A stretch of DNA of 47,803 bases from an uncultured Alteromonadaceae bacterium (GCA_950073835.1 CATMRP010000020.1:1-47803), one strand, 5' to 3'. Counted from the first letter of the stretch, positions 9,274 through 18,032 are shown. Made by a program: numbers and translations. The notes: generated from the sequence alone by a model not told the origin.

Positions 9274-10404
9274 ATGAAGATGTGTGTACAGCGGGTGATC
9301 ACCCCAGACGGTGTGCTGGAGAATACCAGTCTTACTGTTGAAGATGGCGTTATTGTGGCGATTGAGCCGGCGGGCACCGAGCCGGTGCAGGCAGGCACGC
9401 TGATCCCGGGCTACTTTGATACCCAGGTTAACGGCGGCGGAGGCGTGTTATTTAATCAGCACCCGGACGCCGCCAGTCTGGATAAGCTGGCGCGGGCTCA
9501 TCTGCGTTTCGGTACCACCTCCATGTTACCCACGTTAATCACCGATGGTGAGCCGGCCATGGCAAGAGCCGCTGATGCTATTGCCGAAGTGATAGCCGAC
9601 GATCACCCCACCATCGTAGGTGTGCACTTTGAAGGGCCGTTTCTGAACGTGGCTAAAAAAGGCGTTCACGAAGCGGGCTTTATTCGCCATCCCAAAGACA
9701 GTGAACTGGCTATTTTATCCCGCCAGGATCTGGGCCGGGTGTTGGTAACGGTAGCGCCGGATAATGTGGACGTTGGATTTATTCGCGAGCTGGTGGCAGC
9801 CGGCGTGATAGTGGCGTTAGGGCACAGCAATGCTACCTACGAACAGGCCATGGCAGCCCTGCAAGCCGGTGCCAGCGGTTTTACTCATTTGTACAATGCC
9901 ATGTCGGCCCTACAATCCCGCGCGCCTGGCATGGTAGGAGCGGCACTGAATCACAACGATGCCTACTGCGGCTTGATTGTGGATCATCATCATGTACACC
10001 CGCAAAGCGCAGCGCTGGCAATAAAAACCAAAACGGCACAGCGCACTATGCTGGTGACTGATGCCATGGCCCATGTGGGCACAGACTTAACCGAGCTGGC
10101 TTTTTTTAATACCGTTATCGAGCGTCATGGCGATAAGCTGATTACGCCGGAGGGAACGTTGGCCGGTTCTTGTCTGGATATGCATACCGCAGTACTTAAT
10201 TGTCACCGCGACCTGGGCTTTACGCTACCCGAGGTGAGCACTATGGCCAGTCATACGCCCGCCTGTTTTATGGGTAATGAGCAACACCTGGGCAGCATTG
10301 CAGTTGGGCAGACGGCCAATTTACTATTGCTCGACGATGCCCTTAATATTGAGACCATTTGGCTGCGCGGCAACGCCGTTACAAACAAAGAGATAACCCT
10401 ATGA
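9274..10404 (+). CDS. nagA: N-acetylglucosamine-6-phosphate deacetylase
   Basis: 376 residues, amidohydrolase superfamily. Motifs in order: PGYFDTQVNGGGG at the start of the barrel, HFEGPFLN with the metal-binding glutamate, ALGHSNATYEQA and THLYNAMS with metal-binding histidines, VDHHHVHP, and TDAMAHVG with the catalytic aspartate. As in other NagA proteins, the first HxH of the superfamily is replaced by a Q-x-N, fitting a single-metal site. It removes acetate from GlcNAc-6-P to give GlcN-6-P for NagB-II. The ATG directly follows the nagB-II stop. The stop overlaps the nagP start (ATGA). Confidence 0.95.
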   Translation: MKMCVQRVITPDGVLENTSLTVEDGVIVAIEPAGTEPVQAGTLIPGYFDTQVNGGGGVLFNQHPDAASLDKLARAHLRFGTTSMLPTLITDGEPAMARAADAIAEVIADDHPTIVGVHFEGPFLNVAKKGVHEAGFIRHPKDSELAILSRQDLGRVLVTVAPDNVDVGFIRELVAAGVIVALGHSNATYEQAMAALQAGASGFTHLYNAMSALQSRAPGMVGAALNHNDAYCGLIVDHHHVHPQSAALAIKTKTAQRTMLVTDAMAHVGTDLTELAFFNTVIERHGDKLITPEGTLAGSCLDMHTAVLNCHRDLGFTLPEVSTMASHTPACFMGNEQHLGSIAVGQTANLLLLDDALNIETIWLRGNAVTNKEITL

Positions 10405-11711
10405 ATACACAATCTGTTGCCCAACCGGGTAGTCGTAGTCTGATGCCGGTACTGACCATTGGTTTGTTATTTTTTATCTTTGGATTTGTCACCTGGCTTA
10501 ACGGCGCCCTGATCCCGTTTTTGCAAATGGTGTGCGAACTCAGTGAAATGGAAGCGCTGTTTATCGCTTTTTGTTTTTATGTCGCTTATGTGGTGATGGC
10601 CCTGCCGATGGCTAAAATCCTTGAGCGAACCGGTTATAAAAAAGGGATGTCGCTGGGGCTGGCGATGATTGCCGGCGGCTGCCTGCTGTTTGTGCCGGCC
10701 GCGTTGAGCAAAACCTTTATTATCTTCTTACTCGCTCAGTTTGTGGTGGGCTCCGGGCTAACGATTCTGCAAACTGCTTCCAATCCGTTTATTGTGCACC
10801 TGGGCTCGCCAGAGAGTGCCGCGGCGCGTATTGCCTTTATGGGCCTGTTGAATAAATTTGCCGGCGTACTAGCACCGCTGATTTTTACAGCGCTGGTGCT
10901 GGGTGATTTCGGCCATGTTAACCAGGTCTCTCTGGCACAGATGAGCGAAACCGAACGCAATATTCAGCTCAACGAGATGTCTTTTAAGCTTATTCAGCCC
11001 TATATCGGTATGGCGATTGCGCTGGGATTGTTAGCGCTGGGGTTAATGAAAGTTAATCTGCCGGACATTCGCTTTGAGGATGAAAACAGCGCTACCGAAG
11101 TTTCCGGCTCGGTGATGCAGTTTCCGCACCTGGTGCTTGGCGCGGTGGCTCTGTTTTGTTACGTGGGAGTGGAAGTCATTGCCGGCGACACTATTGGCTT
11201 GTACGGCTCTTCACTGGGGGTTGCCAACGCTACCTCACTCACCTCGTTTACCATGACCGCCATGGTGGTGGGTTATCTGCTAGGTTTGGTGTGCATTCCC
11301 CGGGTTATATCACAGGCTGCTGCATTAAAGGCATCCGCAGGACTTGGGCTGGTGCTGACAGTCGCTATTTTGCTGGGCTCGGACGACTCTACTTTGCTCT
11401 CTTCCCTGCTCTGGGGCTGGCTGGGCTTGCCCGTAGTACCGGATACCATTGCTATGATTGCGCTGTTAGGGCTAGCTAACGCTATGGTTTGGCCAACGAT
11501 TTGGCCATTGGCGCTGGCCGGTTTAGGTAAATTTACCCCGCAAGGCTCAGCTATTCTGATTATGGGCATTGCCGGTGGTGCAATTTTACCACTGGCCTAT
11601 GGCGGCCTCGCCGATGTGCTCTCTTCACAGCTGGCCTATGCCATTATGATCCCGTGTTATTTGTTTATTGGCTACTACGCCACTTTGGGTCATAAAAAAG
11701 CGAGCTGGTAA
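10401..11711 (+). CDS. nagP: GlcNAc inner-membrane permease, MFS/FHS family
   Basis: 436 residues with about 12 membrane helices, from the fucose/glucose/galactose-H+ symporter branch of the MFS. The diagnostic first helix reads FFIFGFVTWLNGALIPFL, and LERTGYKKGMSLGL marks the loop 2-3 motif. I start it at 10401, whose ATGA overlaps the nagA stop. A longer in-frame form from 10359 would run deep into nagA and lacks a better ribosome site. NagP proteins of Shewanella and Xanthomonas import GlcNAc across the inner membrane, which fits its place last in the catabolic operon before a terminator. Confidence 0.93.
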   Translation: MNTQSVAQPGSRSLMPVLTIGLLFFIFGFVTWLNGALIPFLQMVCELSEMEALFIAFCFYVAYVVMALPMAKILERTGYKKGMSLGLAMIAGGCLLFVPAALSKTFIIFLLAQFVVGSGLTILQTASNPFIVHLGSPESAAARIAFMGLLNKFAGVLAPLIFTALVLGDFGHVNQVSLAQMSETERNIQLNEMSFKLIQPYIGMAIALGLLALGLMKVNLPDIRFEDENSATEVSGSVMQFPHLVLGAVALFCYVGVEVIAGDTIGLYGSSLGVANATSLTSFTMTAMVVGYLLGLVCIPRVISQAAALKASAGLGLVLTVAILLGSDDSTLLSSLLWGWLGLPVVPDTIAMIALLGLANAMVWPTIWPLALAGLGKFTPQGSAILIMGIAGGAILPLAYGGLADVLSSQLAYAIMIPCYLFIGYYATLGHKKASW

Positions 11712-11758
11712 AATCAGTAGCAGCTAACGTTGTGTGACACTAATGTGTGTGACCTCTT

Positions 11759-11780
11759 GCCCCGCTAGCGGGGCTTTTTT
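11759..11780 (+). terminator. Rho-independent terminator of the nag operon
   Basis: The perfect 16-base palindrome GCCCCGCTAGCGGGGC is followed directly by six T residues, 47 bases after the nagP stop. It works for the plus strand. The other side has no A-run, so it would not terminate the leftward GGDEF gene, whose stop is 8 bases away. Confidence 0.93.
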
Positions 11781-11787
11781 GCTGGTA

Positions 11788-12762
11788 TTATGAGTCTGCC
11801 ATTCCACCGGCATAAGATACAACCTGATTGCGCCCGGCGTTTTTAGCTTTGTAGAGCGCTTTATCGGCGCGACTAACCAGCCCGTCATCAGAAATATTGG
11901 CGCTAATGGTTGCTACCCCAATGCTGCAGGTAATAGTAATATTATTGGTGAGCGTCATCGCTTCAACAGCCAGACGGATCCGATTGGCCAGCTCATGTGC
12001 TTGTTCACCCGGCGTTTCCGGCAATATAACTAAAAATTCCTCGCCGCCATAACGACCAACCGAGTCGGGTTGTCTGATATTGCTGGCAATACACATGGCC
12101 AGATCATGGAGTACTTTATCGCCGGTTTGGTGGCCATGGTTATCGTTGATGTCTTTGAAATGATCTACATCGATCATCAGGATGGAAAACGCTCGGTGGT
12201 AACGCTGATATGCCAGGTAACAGCGACTAAGCCGGTCCATAATGGCGAAGCGACTGGCAATGCCGGTAACAGTATCGGTATTGGCCTGACGCTCGAGTTC
12301 CTGTGTACGCTGTTTAACTTTTTCTTCCAGCGATTTGTTGGTTTCTTCGAGTTCCGTTCTGAGCCTTTCGAGCTCGGCATTACGTTGCTTTAGCATATCA
12401 ATACTGGGGATGCTGATGAGTGTGGGCATTAAGCGCCATAAACACACCGCAGTGACAATGGATATAACCCCGGTAGAGAACTTAATAACGCCTTCTATAA
12501 AATAGTAGCCATGCCATATGTTAATGAGCCCGGCCAGGTGTGAAGCACCGCAAAAGGCAATAAATCCGCCAAACAACATGGCAATGCCATTAAAGTTGAG
12601 ATCTTTGCGCTTGTGCAAGAAATAGAATATCCCGAAGGGGATCAATGAGTAAGCCATGACCGTTAACAGGTCGCCGCCGAGATGTAAAAACAACAGATCC
12701 CAACGCCACAACAGGCAGTGCCCATGTGGCATCAGGCTTCCATCAAATATTCGGTCCAGCAT
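11788..12762 (-). CDS. Diguanylate cyclase with ethylene-receptor-like (ETR1-type) membrane sensor
   Basis: 324 residues. Residues about 25-115 form three membrane helices that closely follow the N-terminal ethylene-binding domain of plant ETR1. Visible are GGDLLTVMAYSLIPFGIFYF (D31, Y38, I41-P42, matching ETR1 D25, Y32, I35-P36) and FGGFIAFCGASHL (C71 and H75, matching copper ligands C65 and H69). A third helix leads into LMPTLISIPS. A coiled coil (about 122-160) joins it to a GGDEF domain with an intact GGEEF signature (239-243) and an RxxD inhibitory site (RQPD, 230-233). It should therefore make cyclic di-GMP with product feedback. The ligand could be copper-bound ethylene or another small molecule, which the sequence alone cannot decide. 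The start has GGAGA upstream. Confidence 0.9.
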   Translation of the reverse strand: MLDRIFDGSLMPHGHCLLWRWDLLFLHLGGDLLTVMAYSLIPFGIFYFLHKRKDLNFNGIAMLFGGFIAFCGASHLAGLINIWHGYYFIEGVIKFSTGVISIVTAVCLWRLMPTLISIPSIDMLKQRNAELERLRTELEETNKSLEEKVKQRTQELERQANTDTVTGIASRFAIMDRLSRCYLAYQRYHRAFSILMIDVDHFKDINDNHGHQTGDKVLHDLAMCIASNIRQPDSVGRYGGEEFLVILPETPGEQAHELANRIRLAVEAMTLTNNITITCSIGVATISANISDDGLVSRADKALYKAKNAGRNQVVSYAGGMADS

Positions 12763-12895
12763 GCCGTCTCCATTGTAGCAGCATTAATGACGTGGGTATT
12801 TGAATCCCAAGGCGTCACTACTTAAAGTCTTCACTTCATTGAGCTTAATGCTAAATTGCGATAACAGCCAAAATTTAGGGCATTATTTTAGTTGT

Positions 12896-13717
12896 TCAGG
12901 TAAATAACGCGGCCACCTCGTGCCAGCGCGACTCGTTTTCTGCTACCAGTAATTTACCCGCTACCTGGGGAGTGTAATCGGAACCATCGAGCATACGGGC
13001 GACCGCCCCGGCTTCCTTACTGATCAATAACCCGGCACCGTGATCCCACAGATTAAGCGTTCCCTGAAAAATAATAAAGGCCGTGGCACCGGTATTAAGC
13101 AGACGATATTCGGCTGCGGCACAGCGATAGTCCATGACTCTGCCCATCTGCATTACTGCCTGCAGAGCTCGGGGTCGGTCGGCGCCTTTTGACACGCCAA
13201 ATGAAAAGCAGCCCATGGTTTCGCTGAGGGGCAGTGAGGATTGTTTGCCCGCTTTCAATGGGCGGTCCTGCCCGTCCACACGGTCAAACGCGCCCTGACC
13301 TTTAATGGCCCACATATAATCGCCGCTGATGGGTTCAAAAATGATCCCGGCGACCACTTTACCATAGCTGGCGACACTCAGCATCACACCAAAATTTACT
13401 GAGCCATTGGCGTAGTGCCAGGTGCCATCAATGGGATCTAACACAAAGCTGAGCGCTGCCTTGCTGAACTGAGACAAGGCTGTCGGGTCCTGATAAACAC
13501 TTTCCTCACCAATCAATAAGGCATCCGGATACAAGGCGCGGAGTTTGTCCAGAATAAAGGTTTCGGCTGCCTGGTCGGCAATGGTTACCAAATCGTGATG
13601 ATTCTGCTTCTCTTCAACCTGCTCACTGGCAAGTTTTCTGAATCTTGGCATAATTTCGGTATCTGCAGCCTGACGGCAAATATCGGCTAATTGATGAAGT
13701 TGTTCGCTGTTCAACAT
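12896..13717 (-). CDS. Inositol-monophosphatase-family phosphatase
   Basis: 273 residues of the Mg2+/Li+-sensitive IMPase superfamily. Metal-binding motifs are GEES (residues 70-73), DPIDGTWHYANG (D94, D97) and WDHGAGLLISKEAG near the C-terminus. I chose the start at 13717, which has AGGA just upstream, over a longer reading from 13798. The family includes inositol monophosphatase, histidinol-phosphatase (HisN) and 3',5'-nucleotidases. The tryptophan after DGT is not typical of SuhB or CysQ, so the substrate is left open. It precedes the GGDEF gene on the same strand with a 133-base gap and diverges from the DUF502 gene. Confidence 0.85.
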   Translation of the reverse strand: MLNSEQLHQLADICRQAADTEIMPRFRKLASEQVEEKQNHHDLVTIADQAAETFILDKLRALYPDALLIGEESVYQDPTALSQFSKAALSFVLDPIDGTWHYANGSVNFGVMLSVASYGKVVAGIIFEPISGDYMWAIKGQGAFDRVDGQDRPLKAGKQSSLPLSETMGCFSFGVSKGADRPRALQAVMQMGRVMDYRCAAAEYRLLNTGATAFIIFQGTLNLWDHGAGLLISKEAGAVARMLDGSDYTPQVAGKLLVAENESRWHEVAALFT

Positions 13718-13938
13718 TGTCGTCCTGTTGTGAATGGTTACTCTGCTTATACTGACATCTTTAGCTTTGTGTGCCAGTGATCTTTTTATGATAGCCATTT
13801 GCCAGTGTGGTTAGTGGCTTATAACCGCCGAAATAACCCCACTGCAGAACGTGATTAAAATAACCTGCGGACTGATCTACAATGCCAGACCCGTTAACGG
13901 TCCCGTCATCGCGGTTCACTTTTTTCAGTAGAGTGCTA

Positions 13939-14517
13939 ATGCTTAATAAATTGTTGTTATTACCCGTAAAGGGCCTGGTTACTATTTTGCCCTTCGCCAT
14001 TACTATTTACTTTTTGGTGTGGCTGGTCAGCTCCACCGAGGCGTTATTGTCGCCGCTTATTCCCGCGCAATATTACTTTCCCGGCCTTGGAGTGGTAACC
14101 GTTATCCTGGCGCTTACAGCCATTGGTATTCTGATCAATGCGTACTTGTTTAACTGGGTGATTTTACTCGGTGAGCGTCTGTTTGCCCGCGTGCCGGTGG
14201 TGAAAACCTTATTTGGTGCCGTGCAGGATGCAGTAGAACTGTTTGAGGTTAAAAAAGAAAAGGAAGCCAAAAAGGCCGTTGCCGTTGAGCTGGATAATGG
14301 CATTAAACTGGTTGGTTTTATGACCAGTGAAAAAGTCGCCAACAAGCTGTTTCCCGGTGAAGACAAAGTGGCCGTGTACCTGCCGTTAAGCTATCAGATT
14401 GGTGGTTATACGATTTATCTGGAGCGAGACAAAATAACACCGCTTGATATTGATGTTGAAACGGCCATGCGTATTGCAGTGACCGGCGGTAACTCAATTG
14501 AGAAAGACACTAAATAG
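13939..14517 (+). CDS. DUF502 family inner-membrane protein
   Basis: 192 residues. Two membrane helices (about 8-32 and 48-72) flank a short loop, followed by a soluble beta-rich domain with the family pattern RVPVVKTLFGAVQDAVELF and a charged KKEKEAKKAV stretch. DUF502 (PF04367) proteins are widespread in Gram-negative bacteria and plants, and their molecular role is not settled. I start at 13939, where the first helix begins. A reading from 13882 adds 19 residues with no membrane character. Confidence 0.85.
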   Translation: MLNKLLLLPVKGLVTILPFAITIYFLVWLVSSTEALLSPLIPAQYYFPGLGVVTVILALTAIGILINAYLFNWVILLGERLFARVPVVKTLFGAVQDAVELFEVKKEKEAKKAVAVELDNGIKLVGFMTSEKVANKLFPGEDKVAVYLPLSYQIGGYTIYLERDKITPLDIDVETAMRIAVTGGNSIEKDTK

Positions 14518-14563
14518 ACGTTAGCTAAGCGATTATTCAGCAAAGATATCGGATTGTTTCATT

Positions 14564-14911
14564 ATGAAGAAAACCATCAGGAAGCTCGATAATAACGTGG
14601 TGAAAGCGCTCACTCTGGCCTGCGAAACCGCCAAGGACTGGGAAATCGGTTTTCAGTGGCTCACTCATACTGCCCGCTATGAGCAATTTCCGGGCAGCCT
14701 GATGGTAACCTGCGTCTTTGAGCACGACGAAGACGTGCGGCAGCTCAGCAGTGACGAAAACGATAAAAAGCTTCGCCAGTTGATTCAGCAGCACCTGTTA
14801 AAAGTGGGGATTAAGGTAAAGGATATTCGCCGCCATGTGTGTTTCGACAGCGAAGAGAGCTGTGAGCGTGAGCACAGTGGTGACTGGCAGAAAAGGTTAA
14901 TTCACTGCTAA
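14564..14911 (+). CDS. Conserved hypothetical protein
   Basis: 115 residues, no signal peptide or membrane helix, charged and rich in His, Asp and Glu. The central pattern GFQWLTHTARYEQFPGSLMVTCVFEHDED resembles a small cytoplasmic family common in Alteromonadales and Shewanella. As I recall, that family is often labelled Fis-like in databases. I see no helix-turn-helix to support that label. It follows the DUF502 gene by 46 bases and may be co-transcribed. Function unknown. Confidence 0.75.
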   Translation: MKKTIRKLDNNVVKALTLACETAKDWEIGFQWLTHTARYEQFPGSLMVTCVFEHDEDVRQLSSDENDKKLRQLIQQHLLKVGIKVKDIRRHVCFDSEESCEREHSGDWQKRLIHC

Positions 14912-15249
14912 TTAAAGAGCACTTTGAAGTGTTCCGCAATAAACACTATTCCTCACTATTGTGGTTTTCTCGCCATATGTCGGGGTGCCGACAGCACCCA
15001 GGGGAATAGTGAGGTTCCCCCTGGACCCCCCTCAGTTCTATGTGGCGAAACAGCATGCTGGCCAACAATTCGCCACAACAGAACCACAAAAAAAGCTGGA
15101 AGTTTTAACCTTCCAGGGTAAAGGCAGTGCTCATCGGCAGTTAAAAGCGTTGTAAAACACCATTAATTTCACCATTGCTGTCACACCTTAGCGGGTTGCC
15201 GTTTCCAGTGAATACATCACTCGTATTTAATACCTGAAAGGAAAGCACT
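14912..15249. repeat. Non-coding stretch rich in inverted repeats
   Basis: No convincing gene lies here, but several nested inverted repeats do. CCTCACTATT (14951-14960) pairs with AATAGTGAGG (15005-15014). TTGTGGTT (14959-14966) pairs with AACCACAA (15082-15089). GTCGG/CCGAC form a hairpin near 14979-14992. CCAGGGGAA faces TTCCCCCTGG near 15000-15024. CTGGAAG (15096-15102) pairs with CTTCCAG (15110-15116). Together they suggest a structured RNA or a small non-autonomous repeat element (MITE- or REP-like). No flanking target duplication was recognised. Confidence 0.5.
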
Positions 15250-15390
15250 ATGAACAAGGCAACCCAGACAAAACCTACTTTCTTTAAAAAATATGCACCG
15301 GCTCTTATTGCGGGGAGCAGTGCCTTTGTGGCGGTGATGGCCGGCAATCCGGCCTTTGCGCAAAGCATTAAACTGATGCTTTTGGGCTGA
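15250..15390 (+). CDS. Small exported or membrane peptide, unknown
   Basis: 46 codons with a good ribosome site (AGGAAAG upstream of ATG). The peptide has a basic N-terminus (residues 1-15), a hydrophobic core (about 16-34) and a signal-peptidase-like site NPAFA|QS. Only a nine-residue hydrophobic tail remains after that site. It could be a cleaved secreted peptide or a single-pass membrane protein. I do not recognise it. Its correct start context and signal-peptide logic argue against chance. Confidence 0.55.
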   Translation: MNKATQTKPTFFKKYAPALIAGSSAFVAVMAGNPAFAQSIKLMLLG

Positions 15391-15549
15391 TGAACAAAGG
15401 CAAAGCACCTGTCTTATTCGGGGGAGGTGCCTGCTGTTACCTTGCCCTTACTATTACCTGCCTATTTTATATTTGTGCAGAGTAATCAACACATTCCCAG
15501 CTAAATAGCGTAACCTATAAGCCCTCTTATATTGTTTAGAAATTAGCTT

Positions 15550-16425
15550 GTGGCCTGGATCTTTTTCACCCTGATGGCGGTGTGCTTTCAAACGTTTCGC
15601 AATGCCATCCAAAGTAAACTCAGCAGCACCGTGCCCACTGCCGGAGTCACCCTGTCGCGGTTTCTTTTCGCGCCCCCCATTGTGGCGGTGTATGTATATG
15701 TGGTGTCCGTTAATGAAGGCATTGGCGTGCCGCAGTTCACGCCCCGTTTTTGGGTATTTATTGTTTTAGGCGCCCTGTTACAGATTGCTGCCACCTCGCT
15801 GATGGTGGTGTTATTCAAGCAGAAAAACTTTGCTGTGGGTGCGGGGCTGGCTAAAAGTGAAGCGCTGGTGGCCGGTGTGGTGGGCATGTTGTTTTTTGGC
15901 AGTGAACTCAGCCTGTTAGGTTGGCTGGGTATTCTGATTGGTGCGGTGGCGGTATTCGTGCTGAGTGGCTGGCGCCGGGGTGGTGACTTATCGGCGAAAA
16001 CCGTGGCTATCGGGCTGGCCTGTGGAAGCTGTTTTGCGCTGACTTCCTTATATGCACGCGAGGCCAGTCATGCGTTGGAACTGCCCTATGTGCAGGCAGC
16101 GGGGTGGGTGCTGTTTTGGGTCCTGTCGCTGCAAACAGTGTTGCTGTGTACATTTATTACAGCCAGGCAACCCGATACGTTTAAAAAGCTGGCAGACCGG
16201 CCGGGGCTGGTTATTGCGGCCAGCGTCACCAGTTGCTTTGGTTCGATTGGTTGGTTTACCGCAATGGCGATGCAGCATGTTGCCTACGTAAAAACCCTCG
16301 GGCAACTGGAAGTGCTCACTACCATGCTTATAACAATTATATGGTTTAAGCAGCCCGTGCGGCGGCATGAATTTGTGGGCCTGGTGCTTATCGGTCTGGC
16401 GGCCATATTGGTGATGTGGACCTGA
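15550..16425 (+). CDS. DMT-superfamily (EamA-type) transporter
   Basis: 291 residues with about ten membrane helices in two EamA-like halves (residues 1-140 and 150-290). The first half opens AWIFFTLMAVCFQTFRNAIQSKL. Initiation is at GTG 15550, because homologous DMT proteins of Alteromonadales begin at this point. An ATG eight codons later (15574) would cut into helix 1. The ribosome site is weak. It probably exports or exchanges a small metabolite. Nothing in the neighbourhood fixes the substrate. Confidence 0.85.
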   Translation: MAWIFFTLMAVCFQTFRNAIQSKLSSTVPTAGVTLSRFLFAPPIVAVYVYVVSVNEGIGVPQFTPRFWVFIVLGALLQIAATSLMVVLFKQKNFAVGAGLAKSEALVAGVVGMLFFGSELSLLGWLGILIGAVAVFVLSGWRRGGDLSAKTVAIGLACGSCFALTSLYAREASHALELPYVQAAGWVLFWVLSLQTVLLCTFITARQPDTFKKLADRPGLVIAASVTSCFGSIGWFTAMAMQHVAYVKTLGQLEVLTTMLITIIWFKQPVRRHEFVGLVLIGLAAILVMWT

Positions 16426-16486
16426 TCTCGCATTCCCGCCTGGTCCGCGCTAGGCTATAAATATTATAAGTAATAAAGGAAAGCCA

Positions 16487-17086
16487 TTGCCCGACTATAC
16501 CGACCCGGTTCTGCTTGCAGCGTTAACCGAATTAAAAACCGTGTTTAATGAAGGTATTTCTGAATATCAGTTAATTAAACAACTGCAGCAGCCGCCCTGG
16601 CTGTTGTTTGATGGGGTAGAGCTTAGCGAGCCGCTGGCGATGTTTCGTTGTCATTTTGTGCTGTTTAATGCTCTGTATTCGTTAAGCGAGACGTGGCGGC
16701 AGCAAGGGGTAGGCGAGCTGGATATTCATACCCTCAATATCAGATTGAAACCGGCAACGAAGTATTCTGCAGGGGTAACCGGGCATGACGGACTCAAGGC
16801 CTACTACCTAAACTGGGATAACTTTACCGAGACCAACGGTGCCGACGTGGAGGCATTGCTGGATGATTTCTGGCAGCGCATGGCTGGCCGTGAATTGCCA
16901 ACCGGCGATGTAGCCCAAGCCAGACTGACACTTGAGCTGGATTCCGAAGCTAAACTCACCACTGCAGAGCTAAAAAAACAGTACCGCAAATTGCTTCAGC
17001 AGCATCATCCCGATAAAGGCGGTAGTACGGCCAAAGCCCAGGAAATCAGCCAGGCTTATCGTCTATTAAGTTGCCAGTGCAACTAA
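16487..17086 (+). CDS. DnaJ-related protein with C-terminal J domain
   Basis: 199 residues. The N-terminal 130 resemble the DNAJ-related domain (PF12339) of Vibrio and Shewanella proteins. Residues about 150-199 form a short J domain with the HPD signature (HHPDKGG, HPD at 174-176) that would stimulate a DnaK-type ATPase. The start is TTG, chosen because AAAGGA sits 6 bases upstream and no ATG fits. The final bases overlap the convergent siderophore-interacting gene by 4. The J domain lacks helix IV beyond YRLL, and the position at the C-terminus is unlike canonical DnaJ. Confidence 0.85.
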   Translation: MPDYTDPVLLAALTELKTVFNEGISEYQLIKQLQQPPWLLFDGVELSEPLAMFRCHFVLFNALYSLSETWRQQGVGELDIHTLNIRLKPATKYSAGVTGHDGLKAYYLNWDNFTETNGADVEALLDDFWQRMAGRELPTGDVAQARLTLELDSEAKLTTAELKKQYRKLLQQHHPDKGGSTAKAQEISQAYRLLSCQCN

Positions 17087-17868
17087 CTAACGTGCCGAGA
17101 GTATTGTTCGGCGTCTTCACGTTTATCAATTTTGTGCTGATCTTCTGAGCGGCCTTCCCGCCAGTAGCTCGTTACATATACCTGCGAACGCGGCACGTTA
17201 AATTCTACATCCAGCGTACTGCGGATTGCGCGCATCGAGGAAAACTCGCACGCCGCCCAGACTGCCGGCTCCCCCTGGAGCCATTCAATATCCAGCAGGC
17301 TTTTGGCCAGACCGGCACTGCCAGTATGCACTAACCAGATAATTTTGATGCCTTCTGGCGATTGCAAAGGCTGTTTGTCCGCTTCACTTACGATACTGAT
17401 AATGGCATAGCCACGGGCTTGTGCAGGCAGTGCTTCTAACTGTGCGCTGATAGCCGGCAGCGCGGTCATGTCACCTAACAGAATCACCCAGTCGTGTTCA
17501 GGGGCGAGGCCCTTCGAAGTGCCCGGGCCTGCCACAACAATAGTGTCGCCCACTTTTGCCGATTGCGACCAGTGGGAGGCCGGGCCAGCCTCAACCCCTT
17601 CGCCGTGGAGCATAAAATCGACGGTCAGTGTTTTAGCTTCTTTATTCAGCGCACGCACAGTGTAAGTACGCATCAGTATTTTCTGGTTTTCTTCTGGTGC
17701 GGTGGGCTGTGGTTCACCAAACTGGTTAAATAACAATTTGATGTAACTGCCAGCCGGTGTATGGGGGAAAGCAGCTAAGTCGTCACCAGTAAGTACCAGT
17801 CGTTGTAAATTGGGGGTCAGGCGTTGGGTACTCAGCACCTGTAATTGGTAGTATTGCCGTTTTTTCAT
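17083..17868 (-). CDS. Siderophore-interacting protein (ferric-siderophore reductase)
   Basis: 261 residues of the SIP/ViuB family. An N-terminal FAD-binding barrel carries the RxYT motif (RTYT, residues 67-70), and a C-terminal NAD(P)H-binding domain contains ILLGDMTALPAI. It ends with YVTSYWREGRSED, which is typical of the family. It is a cytoplasmic flavin reductase that frees iron from imported siderophores. AAGGAG precedes the start. A Fur box and promoter lie about 165-190 bases upstream, so it should be derepressed under iron starvation. No siderophore receptor or transporter adjoins it. Confidence 0.93.
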   Translation of the reverse strand: MKKRQYYQLQVLSTQRLTPNLQRLVLTGDDLAAFPHTPAGSYIKLLFNQFGEPQPTAPEENQKILMRTYTVRALNKEAKTLTVDFMLHGEGVEAGPASHWSQSAKVGDTIVVAGPGTSKGLAPEHDWVILLGDMTALPAISAQLEALPAQARGYAIISIVSEADKQPLQSPEGIKIIWLVHTGSAGLAKSLLDIEWLQGEPAVWAACEFSSMRAIRSTLDVEFNVPRSQVYVTSYWREGRSEDQHKIDKREDAEQYSRHVS

Positions 17869-18032
17869 AAACGCTCCTTATAATGGGTCAAAAACCTTTC
17901 CTAATCGTCCGTGTAAAAAGGAGAGGAGTTGGCACAAGCAACCCAAAGGTCCGGATTGCTAAGATTTAATCATACCTGTTTGTAACGCTGCCCGGAGAGC
18001 ATCGGACGCAGCGGTCAGGTTATCTGTCGATA

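Noticed and set aside
14924-15155. Two overlapping 64-65-codon plus-strand frames
   Set aside because: They cover the inverted-repeat stretch, have no good ribosome site and look like by-products of the repeats.
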